Origin: Streptomyces sp. RB17
GTDB lineage: Bacteria > Actinomycetota > Actinomycetes > Streptomycetales > Streptomycetaceae
Reading direction: 5' to 3'
DNA length: 64,000 bases
NCBI RefSeq assembly: GCF_009604455.1
Contig: NZ_WEGL01000007.1
Coordinates: forward strand, 558,001 to 622,000
Part shown: piece by piece, positions 51,021 through 58,914 of the stretch
Position numbering within the stretch: position 1 is the first letter of the stretch
Layout of the letters: each line of letters starts with the position of its first letter
Position numbers and translations under genes: made by a program
The notes under the pieces: model-generated
What the model was told of the DNA's origin: nothing
Databases searched by the model: none
What the model saw: only the letters and a program-made list of their open reading frames with translations

Positions 51021-51392
51021 ATGAACCCACAGAACTGGCAGAAGTCCTCTTACTGCTCCGAGGGCGATTCCTGCATACACGTCGCCGCCACCCCCGGCGC
51101 CATACACCTCACCGAATCCACCGACCCCACGGGAGCCGTCCTCACCACCGCCCCCGCCGCCTTTGATGCCCTGCTCACCGGCCTCAAAAGGGAGCCGTCC
51201 CCCACCGGCCGGAGCGCAGGCGACGACACCCCCCTCCGTCTCCGCTCCGCGGACACCGTCGTCACGACCACCCGCCACAAGTGGAACGCCTTCGTACTCG
51301 GCGTACAGGCAGGCGAGTTCGACCACTTCGTGTCTCTCCAGCCCGCAGCCGGGCGGGACATGTCCCCGGCAACGGTCCCGTACGACGTGTGA
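51021..51392 (+). CDS. DUF397 protein, WhiJ-like partner, with a second partial copy
   Basis: A 123-aa protein. The first 55 residues are a typical DUF397 (WQKSSYCSEGDSCIHVA...FDALLTGLKRE). The second half contains a decayed second DUF397 (PLRLRSADTVVTTTRHKWNAFVLGVQAGEFDHF), a duplication also seen elsewhere. It follows the XRE gene by 9 nt in the normal order of such loci. Its job is probably to antagonise the XRE regulator by direct contact. Confidence 0.85.
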   Translation: MNPQNWQKSSYCSEGDSCIHVAATPGAIHLTESTDPTGAVLTTAPAAFDALLTGLKREPSPTGRSAGDDTPLRLRSADTVVTTTRHKWNAFVLGVQAGEFDHFVSLQPAAGRDMSPATVPYDV

Positions 51393-51401
51393 GCCGCTTC
51401 C

Positions 51402-51542
51402 TCAGGCCCGCAACCCCTCCAGCACCACCGCCCACAACTCCCCGTACCGCTCGGCGAGATCCGCGCGGCGGCTGAGGGCGTCGGAGATGTGCTGCATGCC
51501 GAAGAACGCGGAGACGAGGACGCGGGCCGCCGAGCGCGGGCG
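51402..51542 (-). pseudogene. C-terminal fragment of a TetR regulator
   Basis: About 46 codons survive (RPRSAARVLVSAFFGMQHIS...VVLEGLRA, stop at 51402). The sequence is typical of the last helices of TetR regulators of the gamma-butyrolactone-receptor type. The rest of the gene is absent: at about 51543 the DNA switches to an unrelated transporter gene on the other strand. It is a deletion scar. Confidence 0.65.
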
Positions 51543-52007
51543 GGCTGGTCGCCGATCAAGTACACCGCGATCACCACGGTCCTGGGCCCGGCCGGCGCCA
51601 CCGTCATCACGGCGGTCATGCTGGCCACGGGCGGCGTCCCGGTCCCGAGCGCGCACACCGTGACGACGATCCTCCCCGAGCTCGCCTACATGAGCGTCAT
51701 CGCCGGTTTCGTGGGCGTCCTCGGCTGGAACTTCGGCAACCGCTACCTCGGCCCGCTCAACGGTGTCCTCTTCATGGACGTCGTTCCCATCACCGCGTTC
51801 GTCATCTCCGCGCTGACCGGTGTGGTCCCGGCCGGCATGCAGGTGGCCGGCGCCTCGCTGACCGCGCCGGCGCTGATCTTCAACAACCTGTACCTGCGCC
51901 GGGTCGCCCAGCGCACGGCGGCGGCAGCGGCGGCGAAGGCCGCGGCCGAGAAGCCCGCGGTGAAGGCGACGGACGGGAAGACGGCCCCGGTGGCGGCGAG
52001 CCGCTGA
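51543..52007 (+). pseudogene. C-terminal half of an EamA/DMT-type transporter
   Basis: The reading frame GWSPIKYTAITTVLG... encodes the second five-helix repeat of a DMT transporter, including the family segment RYLGPLNGVLFMDVVPITAFVISAL and a basic tail. The N-terminal half is missing and no start signal is visible near the junction at about 51543. It faces away from the TetR remnant, so one deletion removed the 5' parts of both genes. Confidence 0.7.
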
Positions 52008-52032
52008 GCCAACGTCGGGCCATCCGGACCAG

Positions 52033-52064
52033 GGCTGCCGTGGGGTGCACCCCCCGCGGCAGCC
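52033..52064. terminator. Terminator between transporter remnant and protease
   Basis: GGCTGCCG (52033-52040) pairs with CGGCAGCC (52057-52064), with an inner GGGG/CCCC, followed by GCTTTCC. It lies between converging genes. Confidence 0.75.
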
Positions 52065-52084
52065 GCTTTCCTGTTCCCTGCCCT

Positions 52085-52858
52085 TCAGGGGTCGCCGATC
52101 GCGTCCTGGTACAGCTCGGCCGCCTTGCCGGCCAGTACGACGCTGTACGACACGTCGTCGGTCGAGCCGCCCTCCTCGTGACCGCCGAGGATGCCGACGA
52201 CCTGGTTGTTCCCGTTGATCCAGGGGCTGCCGCTGGTGCCGCTGGCGAAGGCGGGGCAGTCGATGCGCTGCTGGGTGCTGCTGTGCGCGACCGGCTTGTT
52301 GGTGCAGCTGATGGGCACCTCACGGGAGTCGGGGTAGCCGGTGACGGTGACGGCGGTGGCGCCCGTGGCCGTACCCGGAGTGAACCGGTTGGCCCCCACC
52401 ACGTCCTCGATCCGCTTGCCGTCCAGGTCGTCGACGGTGACGAGGGCCAGGTCGCTGTTCTCGTCCTGGTCCTTGGCCCAGTCGTCGGGCAGGTAGCGCT
52501 TCCCGACCCTCCACACCCCGTACGGCGCCTGTCCGTCCCGGTAGCCGGGCACGAACACCAGGTCGTTGTCGGCGTCGTTCACGCAGTGCGCGGCGGTGAC
52601 GAGGAGGTTGCCCCGCGGGCTGTGCACGACCGAGGCCGTGCAGAAGTGGCCGCCGGCCAGGTCCTCGGCCCGGTCGGCACCGAACAGCGCGCCGACGCGC
52701 ACCGACTGCCGGGTCGCGACGGCATCGGCGGCGGTGACCCCGAGGGGCCCCGGCCCGTCATCGGCTGCCGCGACGGACGCCGAGGTCAGGGCAAGCATCA
52801 CCACGGCCCCGAGCAGCGCGGGACGCGAGGTGACCGTGATGCGTGAGATGCGCTTCAT
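52085..52858 (-). CDS. Secreted trypsin-like serine protease
   Basis: A 257-aa exported protein: signal peptide (MKRISRITVTSRPALLGAVVMLALTSASVAAA), then an S1 fold with triad motifs TAAHCV (His), DLALV (Asp; SDLALVTVDD) and ASGTSGSPW (Ser). Three or more cysteines could form disulfides (FCTASV, AAHC, ISC, IDC). It is likely secreted, with limited specificity evidence. The ATG 52858 has no strong ribosome site; upstream is AT-poor. Confidence 0.9.
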   Translation of the reverse strand: MKRISRITVTSRPALLGAVVMLALTSASVAAADDGPGPLGVTAADAVATRQSVRVGALFGADRAEDLAGGHFCTASVVHSPRGNLLVTAAHCVNDADNDLVFVPGYRDGQAPYGVWRVGKRYLPDDWAKDQDENSDLALVTVDDLDGKRIEDVVGANRFTPGTATGATAVTVTGYPDSREVPISCTNKPVAHSSTQQRIDCPAFASGTSGSPWINGNNQVVGILGGHEEGGSTDDVSYSVVLAGKAAELYQDAIGDP

Positions 52859-53031
52859 CAGTGCTCACTGTCCCCCACGAACGTGAGAATCCATCTGCGA
52901 CTTAGCTGAGATTTTCCTGTGAAACGTCCCGATGGGCGCGGGGGTTGCCCCGCAACACCGCCACGACCAGCCGTGATTACGTTACGTCATGGACTGGGTC
53001 CCGGCCCGGACGCGACCGTCCGCGGCTTCGC

Positions 53032-53802
53032 TCAGAACGTCGTCGTCATCCCCCCGTCCACCGCGATCGTCTGCCCCGTGATGAACGACGCCGCATCGCT
53101 CGCCAGGAACACCACGACCCCCGCGATCTCCTCCGGCCGCCCCCACCGCCCCAGCGCCGTACGCGTCCGCAGCCACCGCTCCCACCCCGGGTCGGCCGCC
53201 AGCTCGGCGTTGACGTCCGTCGCGAAGGTGCCCGGTGCCACCGAGTTGACCGTCGTACCGCTCGGGCCGAGGTCGGCGGCGAGGGCGCGGGTCAGGCCGT
53301 CGAGGCCCGCTTTCGCCGTGGCGTACGCGACGTCCCCGGTGCGGCCCAGCTGGCCGACCACCGAGGAGACGTTGATGATCCGGCCGGCCGCTCCGCGTGC
53401 GGTCAGGCCCCTCGCCACCGTCCGGCTCAGGGCGTACGCCGAGGTCAGGTGGACGTCGAGCAGTGAGGACAGCTCCTGCGGGGTCATCTCCGCCACGCCC
53501 CGCCGGTCGCGGTGGCCGACGTTGTTGACCAGGATGTCGAGGTCGCCCAGGGCGCGCACCGCCTCCTCGGCGGCCTCCCGTTCGGTGACGTCGAACGCGG
53601 CGGCGGTGACGTCGTAGCCCTCCTCCGCCCGCAGTCGCGCCGCCACGGGTTCCAGGGCGGCCGGATTCCGCCCGTTCAGGACGACCCGCGCCCCTGCCCC
53701 GGCCAGGCCCCGTGCCATCTCCAGCCCCAGCCCGCGCACCGAACCGGTCACCAGAGCGGTACGGCCGTCGAGCCGGAAGTTCACCGATGAACTTTCATAC
53801 AT
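53032..53802 (-). CDS. SDR-family oxidoreductase (FabG-like)
   Basis: A 256-aa classical short-chain dehydrogenase: TGSVRGLGLEMA cofactor motif, DILVNNVG, catalytic Ser in INVSSVVGQ, YATAK, and the C-terminal TGQTIAVDGGM. NAD(P)H-dependent oxidation or reduction of an unknown substrate. ATG 53802 is chosen; the frame upstream is open through the TTCATGGGC repeats but has no signal. It follows another SDR on the same strand, so the two may be cotranscribed. Confidence 0.88.
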   Translation of the reverse strand: MYESSSVNFRLDGRTALVTGSVRGLGLEMARGLAGAGARVVLNGRNPAALEPVAARLRAEEGYDVTAAAFDVTEREAAEEAVRALGDLDILVNNVGHRDRRGVAEMTPQELSSLLDVHLTSAYALSRTVARGLTARGAAGRIINVSSVVGQLGRTGDVAYATAKAGLDGLTRALAADLGPSGTTVNSVAPGTFATDVNAELAADPGWERWLRTRTALGRWGRPEEIAGVVVFLASDAASFITGQTIAVDGGMTTTF

Positions 53803-53829
53803 ACCCGGACGTGTTCCCTGTGGGCTCGC

Positions 53830-53856
53830 TTCATGGGCTTCATGGGCTTCATGGGC
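53830..53856. repeat. Three tandem copies of TTCATGGGC
   Basis: Exact 9-bp unit repeated three times in the short gap between two SDR genes. Length changes keep reading frame. Confidence 0.8.
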
Positions 53857-53914
53857 CCGCACGACCTGTGCTGCCCGGCCGGCGGTCACCGACAGCTCGG
53901 CACGGACAGACGCG

Positions 53915-54841
53915 TCACGCTCGGCTGACCGGCTTCAGCGGCCACTCCACCCCGGTCAGCTCCTCGGACAGGGTCCACAGCCGCCGGGCCGCCGCAGGGT
54001 CGCTGGCCGCCGTGCTGCGGCCGACCAGGGTGGGCGCGCCGCGCATCTCGCCGAGGCCGGAGGGGCCGACGTAGGACGCGCCGGGGAGGTCCTGGCTCGC
54101 GGCGTAGAGGGTCGGCTGGGCGCCTGCCCTGTCGCTCTGTGCGAAGACCTTGTTGCCGACGGCCATGAAGCCCCTGACCAGGGAGTTCGCGTGGTGGCTC
54201 TGGAGGTTGGTGGCCGCGTAGCCGGGGTGCGCGGCGAAGGCGCGGACGGCGGAGCCGGCCTCGGTGAGACGGCGCTGGAGTTCCAGGGTGAACAGGAGGT
54301 TGGCCAGCTTGGACTGGGCGTAGGCGCGGGTGGGGGTGTAGCGGCCGCGCAGGTTGACGTCCTCGAAGTGGATCACTCCGTCGCCCCCGCGGTGGAGGCC
54401 CGAGGACACCGTCACCACCCGGTCCGTCACATACGGCAGAAGCAGGTTGGTCAGCGCGAAGTGACCCAGGTGGTTCGTGCCGAACTGCATCTCGAAGCCC
54501 TGCTTGGTGCGCTGCTCCGGCAGCATCATCACGCCGGCGTTGTTGATCAGCAGGTCCAGCGGGCGGTCCCAGCCGGCCGCGAACTCCCGCACCGAGTCCA
54601 GGTCGGCCAGGTCCAGGCGGCGCACCTCGGTGCTGCCGCTCGCCTTCGCCGCGGCGGCGCCGCCCCGCGCGAGGTCCCGTACGGCGAACACCACATGCGC
54701 TCCGGCCCGGGCCAGCGCCTCGGCCGTGACCAGGCCGAGTCCGCTGTTGGCGCCGGTGATCACGGCCGTACGGCCGGTCAGGTCGGGAAGGTGGGTCGCG
54801 TTCCATGAGCGCGGGGTGCGCGCTTCGGTCGTCTCAGCCAT
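53915..54841 (-). CDS. SDR-family oxidoreductase (retinol-dehydrogenase-like)
   Basis: A 308-aa dehydrogenase with TGANSGLGL cofactor loop, LLINNAGVM, catalytic Ser in VSSGLHR, and YAQSK. The longer form and N-terminal extension match the RDH/WWOX-like SDR group. Its promoter is clear: TTGACA (54876-54871) - 17 nt - TACTTT (54853-54848) on the minus strand; the -35 lies inside the palindrome of the TetR operator, so the divergent regulator should repress it. Confidence 0.9.
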   Translation of the reverse strand: MAETTEARTPRSWNATHLPDLTGRTAVITGANSGLGLVTAEALARAGAHVVFAVRDLARGGAAAAKASGSTEVRRLDLADLDSVREFAAGWDRPLDLLINNAGVMMLPEQRTKQGFEMQFGTNHLGHFALTNLLLPYVTDRVVTVSSGLHRGGDGVIHFEDVNLRGRYTPTRAYAQSKLANLLFTLELQRRLTEAGSAVRAFAAHPGYAATNLQSHHANSLVRGFMAVGNKVFAQSDRAGAQPTLYAASQDLPGASYVGPSGLGEMRGAPTLVGRSTAASDPAAARRLWTLSEELTGVEWPLKPVSRA

Positions 54842-54866
54842 GCCCCCAAAGTAGGCACCGACAACA

Positions 54867-54885
54867 ATGCTGTCAATGACAACAT
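54867..54885. promoter_or_regulatory. TetR operator overlapping the -35 of the SDR gene
   Basis: ATGCTGTCAATGACAACAT is a near-perfect 19-bp palindrome (one mismatch), with TGTCA/TGACA arms. It covers the -35 hexamer of the minus-strand SDR promoter and lies just upstream of the TetR gene, so it probably controls both. Confidence 0.8.
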
Positions 54886-54903
54886 CAGGTTACGATGGTC
54901 GGC

Positions 54904-55542
54904 ATGCCGCGCCTGTCCCCGTCGCCGTCGCCGTCGCCGTCGCCGTCGAGCCGCCCCTACCACCACGGAGACCTGCGCGCCGCCCTGCTCAAGAGCGCCG
55001 AGCACACCCTGCGCGAGAAGGGGGTCGGCGCGCTGTCGCTGCGCGAGCTGGCCCGGGACATCGGCGTGAGCCACGCGGCACCCGGCCGGCATTTCAAGGA
55101 CAAGCAGGCGCTGATAGACGCCCTCGCGCTGGACGGCTACGAGCGGCTGAACCGAGCCCTGGACACCGCCGCCGGACAGCCGGGGCTCACCTTCGAGGGG
55201 CGCATGGCGGCACTCGCCCGCGCCTACCTCGGCTTCGCCGTCGAGAACCCGGAGCTGCTGGAGCTGATGTTCGCGCGCAAGCACGCGCCCGACAGCTCCG
55301 CCCAGCTCGCCGCGGCCGTCGACGAGTCCCTCGGCTCCTTCGCCCGGATGATCGCGGAGGCGCAGGAGCAGGGCGACATCGTCGCCGGCGACCCCGAACG
55401 GATCACCATGATCGCCGCCGCGAGCCTGCACGGCCTCGCCGCTCTCATCGCCGCCTGCGCGCTCGACGCCGAGGAGGCCATGGACGGCCTGGACGAACAC
55501 GTCCATCTGCTGCTGCACGGCCTCAAGCCCCGACGAGCCTGA
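54904..55542 (+). CDS. TetR-family regulator with Ser-Pro repeat N-terminus
   Basis: A 212-aa regulator. A run of Ser-Pro dipeptides from CCGTCG repeats (about residues 4-15) precedes the helix-turn-helix (RELARDIGVSHAAPGRHFKDKQALIDALA), and the C-terminal domain resembles TetR_C_13-type domains. TACGAT 7 nt before ATG 54904 suggests a leaderless message; ATG 54895 is an alternative. It is divergent from the SDR gene and probably regulates it. The Ser-Pro run may vary in copy number between strains. Confidence 0.88.
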   Translation: MPRLSPSPSPSPSPSSRPYHHGDLRAALLKSAEHTLREKGVGALSLRELARDIGVSHAAPGRHFKDKQALIDALALDGYERLNRALDTAAGQPGLTFEGRMAALARAYLGFAVENPELLELMFARKHAPDSSAQLAAAVDESLGSFARMIAEAQEQGDIVAGDPERITMIAAASLHGLAALIAACALDAEEAMDGLDEHVHLLLHGLKPRRA

Positions 55543-55612
55543 CGGGCCCGATGAACCCGACGGGCCCGATGAACCCGACGGGCCCGATGAGCCCGATGAG
55601 CCCGACGGGCCC
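55540..55612. repeat. Tandem repeats of GACGGGCCCGATGAACCC
   Basis: An 18-bp unit and 9-bp parts (CCCGATGAG, CCCGACGGG) recur about four times, from just before the TetR stop codon into the spacer. Confidence 0.75.
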
Positions 55613-55860
55613 CCTCCGCACGGGATCGTGCGGAATCCGTGCCCCGGGTCAAGCCACGCCCAGCACAGCTCCAGCACACTGCCATTGATCAGCAATCCCC
55701 CAACCACCTTGAGTAACGCGGGAGTCAGGATTCCGAAAGCCGCTTGTTGTCGCGTACTCAACAAGGTGATGGTCGTCGCGGGCCGCCGCCCCCACCGGTC
55801 ACCCACCGGTGGTCCCCCACACCCGCAGGCCCCTGTCCACCACTCACAGGAGGCTGTACC
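55613..55860. other. Spacer upstream of sedolisin gene
   Basis: About 250 nt without a gene. It contains an AT-richer stretch (about 55680-55770) that should hold the sedolisin promoter. Confidence 0.4.
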
Positions 55861-57222
55861 TTGCGTACGACCACCCCCAACTCCCCCCACATACGCGGCA
55901 GATGGCGCCGGATCGGATCCGCCGCCGCGGCCACCGCCGCACTCCTCGCCGCCGGTATGACCACCGCGGCCCACGCCGAAGCCGCCGCCACGCCCCACAA
56001 GGTGAGCGCCAGGACCATCGCCGCCCAGGTCGCCAAGGCCCACGTGCGCTACGAGAAGGCGTGCGGCGCCACCCCGAAGAAGGGCTACGCCGCCTGCGAC
56101 GCCCTCCGCGTCACCGGCGGCACCACCGCCTTCATGGAGAAGCAGGCGGCCCTGAAGGGCATCACGCCGAAGACGGTGCGGCCCGAAGCCGCCTCCGACT
56201 CCCCGACCGGCTACGGACCGAGCGACATCCAGTCGGCGTACGGCCTGACCGACGCCGCCTCCTCGAACGGCTCCGGCGAGACCGTCGCCATCGTCGACGC
56301 CTACGACGACCCGAACGCGGAGTCCGACCTCGCGGCGTACCGGTCGTACTACGGCCTGCCGGACTGCACCACCGACAACGGCTGCTTCAGCAAGGTCGGC
56401 CAGACCGGCTCCACGACCTCCCTCCCCTCCGCCGACAGCGGCTGGGCCGGTGAGATCTCCCTCGACCTCGACATGGTCAGCGCGACCTGCCCGAACTGCA
56501 ACATCCTGCTGGTCGAGGCGAAGTCCGCGTCCGACGCCGACCTGGGCACCGCGGTGAACGAGGCCGTCAAGCTGGGCGCCAGGTTCGTCTCCAACAGCTA
56601 CGGCGGCTCGGAGTCCTCCTCCGACACGACGTACGACTCCTCGTACTACAAGCACCCGGGAGTCGCCATCACCGCCAGCGCGGGCGACGAGGGCTACGGC
56701 GCCGAGTACCCGGCCGCCTCCCGGTACGTGACCGCCGTCGGCGGCACCAGCCTGTCGGCCTCCTCCGACAGCCGCGGCTGGACCGAGTCCGTCTGGAACA
56801 CCTCCAGCACCGAGGGCACCGGCTCCGGCTGCTCCGCCTACGACGCCAAGCCCAGCTGGCAGACCGACTCCGGGTGCGCCAGGCGCATGATCGCCGACGT
56901 GTCCGCCGTGGCCGACCCCGCCACCGGCGTCTCCGTCTACGACACCTACGGCTCCGACGGCACCGGCTGGAACACCTACGGCGGCACCAGCGCCTCCTCG
57001 CCCATCATCGCCTCGGTCTACGCCCTCGCCGGCACCCCGGGCAGCAGTGACTACCCGGCCCAGTACCCGTACAACGCGGCCGGCACCTCCGCCCTCAACG
57101 ACGTGACCAGCGGCAGCAACGGCACCTGCTCGACGTCGTACTTCTGCACCGCCACGTCGGGCTACGACGGTCCGACCGGCTGGGGCACCCCGCAGGGCAC
57201 GAGCGCCTTCGGCGCGAGCTGA
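55861..57222 (+). CDS. Secreted S53 peptidase (sedolisin)
   Basis: A 453-aa secreted serine-carboxyl peptidase. A signal peptide (about 1-38) is followed by a short propeptide and a sedolisin domain: Glu and Asp of the triad in GWAGEISLDLDMV, oxyanion Asp in TASAGDEGYG, and nucleophile Ser in YGGTSASSPI. A disulfide-rich C-terminus (CSTSYFC) follows. TTG 55861 is the start because ACAGGAGG sits 6 nt upstream and no ATG or GTG is suitable. It would degrade protein at acidic pH outside the cell. Confidence 0.88.
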   Translation: MRTTTPNSPHIRGRWRRIGSAAAATAALLAAGMTTAAHAEAAATPHKVSARTIAAQVAKAHVRYEKACGATPKKGYAACDALRVTGGTTAFMEKQAALKGITPKTVRPEAASDSPTGYGPSDIQSAYGLTDAASSNGSGETVAIVDAYDDPNAESDLAAYRSYYGLPDCTTDNGCFSKVGQTGSTTSLPSADSGWAGEISLDLDMVSATCPNCNILLVEAKSASDADLGTAVNEAVKLGARFVSNSYGGSESSSDTTYDSSYYKHPGVAITASAGDEGYGAEYPAASRYVTAVGGTSLSASSDSRGWTESVWNTSSTEGTGSGCSAYDAKPSWQTDSGCARRMIADVSAVADPATGVSVYDTYGSDGTGWNTYGGTSASSPIIASVYALAGTPGSSDYPAQYPYNAAGTSALNDVTSGSNGTCSTSYFCTATSGYDGPTGWGTPQGTSAFGAS

Positions 57223-57310
57223 GCACCACCCGCCCGATCCACCCCGTCGGGTCACGGGGAGCCGCCAGGTGAGGGGGACGTGGGGTCCCCTCGGCGGCAC
57301 GGAGAGGAGG

Positions 57311-57342
57311 ACGGGCCACGGCATCCGGCCGCGGCCCGTTTT
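57311..57342 (+). terminator. Terminator after sedolisin gene
   Basis: ACGGGCC (57311-57317) pairs with GGCCCGT (57333-57339), with an inner GGCC pairing, followed by TTTT. Confidence 0.75.
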
Positions 57343-57678
57343 CCCTGCTCCGATCAAGCCGCCGCCGGGGCCATGTCCCGTTTCCCGCCCTCGCCCATGA
57401 GAACATCATCTCGACGCCTCACCCGACCAGCCGTCAGAAAACGTGCCAGGTCGTAAAGGAGGACAACGACCCAACCACACGACGGGTTCCGGTCGGACCT
57501 CGTTGCCCGGCGTGACCTGCCGTGATACACAGAGTGACCGTACGCGCTATTCGTACGAAACCCGCCAGTCAATGACGTCAAGTCGACATACGACCGCGAC
57601 GTTGTCGGCGACAATGAGACCTGCCCTCCGCACACTGCGGGGGCCTTGCGGAACTACCCACCAGGGGCGGTGACTTAC
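57343..57678. other. Intergenic region upstream of type-IV-like operon
   Basis: About 330 nt, moderately AT-rich near 57530-57610 (for example TACGCTATTCGTACGAAAC). It should hold the operon promoter. A weak inverted repeat TTCGTACGAA occurs near 57550-57560. No gene seen. Confidence 0.5.
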
Positions 57679-57987
57679 ATGCTCTTTGCGGCCGACAAGG
57701 GAGACATCAACACCATCATCGGCGGGATCGCTCCGGACTGGGGCCCCTTCGGCAGCCTGGGCAACGAGGCGAAGGTGATGATCGAGGTGGTGATGGCCGT
57801 GGCCATCCTGCTGTGCCTCGGCATCGCGGTGTGGGGCGCGGCCAAACAGCGCATCGGCGCGACCGCCCTCCGCGACACCTTCAGCGCCGAACAGGGCAAG
57901 GGCCTCATCATCGCCGGCCTGACCGGGGTCTTCATCATCGGCTCCCTCGGCACCCTGTTCACGATCGTGTACGGCATGGCGGTCTGA
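57679..57987 (+). CDS. VirB2/TrbC-like small two-helix membrane protein
   Basis: A 102-aa protein (MLFAADKGDINTIIGGIAP...) with two hydrophobic helices (about residues 35-55 and 77-98) joined by a basic loop containing KQRIGATALRDTF, the topology of pilin-like VirB2/TrbC proteins. It heads the operon with ATG 57679 (GTG 57670 adds three residues); AGGGGCGG precedes. It lacks a long signal peptide. Its position ahead of VirB6- and VirB4-like genes supports the assignment. Confidence 0.72.
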   Translation: MLFAADKGDINTIIGGIAPDWGPFGSLGNEAKVMIEVVMAVAILLCLGIAVWGAAKQRIGATALRDTFSAEQGKGLIIAGLTGVFIIGSLGTLFTIVYGMAV

Positions 57988-58095
57988 GTCCCCTGAAGGT
58001 TGCGTCTCCCTGATGTCGAGTCACCACACCGCGCCCGAGCGGCAACCAGCACGGCTTCCGTCGTACGCCTACGAGGGTGAGGGAGCGCGCACACC

Positions 58096-58914
58096 ATGAC
58101 CTCCGGCGACGACCAGGCCTACACCGACTACGGCGACACGGGCCACACGCGCACCCGCCTCCCCGAAACCGACCCCTACGGCGGCGCCCCCCGCCGCTCC
58201 TCCTCCCGCTCCCTGATCACAGTGGTCGGCGTAGTGGTCCTCCTCATCGCCGCGATCGCTTTCGCCAACAGGGGGGACAACTCATCGGGCAACGACGCGT
58301 CCGCGAAGAACCACAAGCCGGCGGCCGCTTCCACGGCGGCCAGCGGAACGCGCCCCGTGGACACCAAGTCCCTGGGCGTACCGACGGGATTCGCCCACAC
58401 GGAGCAGGGAGCGCAGTCGGCCGCCTCGAACTACGCCGTGGCGCTGGGCTCGACGGAGATGTTCAAGAAGGACAGCCGCGACACCCTGCTGAACCTCCTC
58501 TACACCTCCGACGCTGCGGCCAGACTCCAGGGCCCGATGGACCAGGCCTACTCGACCGACTTCCTCGCCAAGATGGGCCTCGACGCGGCGGGCGACCCGC
58601 CGAAGGGCAGTACGTTCGTCTCCCGGGTGGTCCCGGTCGGCACGACGGTGCAGCACTACACGGAGAACGACGCCAAGGTGGCGGTCTGGTACGTAGGGCT
58701 CATCGGCATGGCCGACAGCTCCTCGAACGACCCTGTCACCTCCTCCTGGAAGACGTGGACGTTCGACCTGCAGTGGTCCGGGGACGACTGGAAGATCACC
58801 TCCGACACCCAGAAGGACGGCCCCGCACCAGTACCCGGAGACGACAAGGCTGCCACCTCCGACGAGATCAGCAAGGCCATCGAAGAGTACGGAGGGTTCA
58901 CGTATGCCCGGTAG
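58096..58914 (+). CDS. Bitopic membrane protein of type-IV-like operon
   Basis: A 272-aa protein: an acidic/Tyr-rich N-terminus of about 30 residues (TSGDDQAYTDYGDTG), one helix (about 38-57), and an outer domain with a C-terminal part resembling VirB8/TrbF-like or conjugal accessory folds (SAASNYAVALGSTEMF..., DLQWSGDDWKITSDTQ). The VirB8-like relation is by position and general shape only. Its stop overlaps the next gene by 11 nt. Confidence 0.78.
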   Translation: MTSGDDQAYTDYGDTGHTRTRLPETDPYGGAPRRSSSRSLITVVGVVVLLIAAIAFANRGDNSSGNDASAKNHKPAAASTAASGTRPVDTKSLGVPTGFAHTEQGAQSAASNYAVALGSTEMFKKDSRDTLLNLLYTSDAAARLQGPMDQAYSTDFLAKMGLDAAGDPPKGSTFVSRVVPVGTTVQHYTENDAKVAVWYVGLIGMADSSSNDPVTSSWKTWTFDLQWSGDDWKITSDTQKDGPAPVPGDDKAATSDEISKAIEEYGGFTYAR

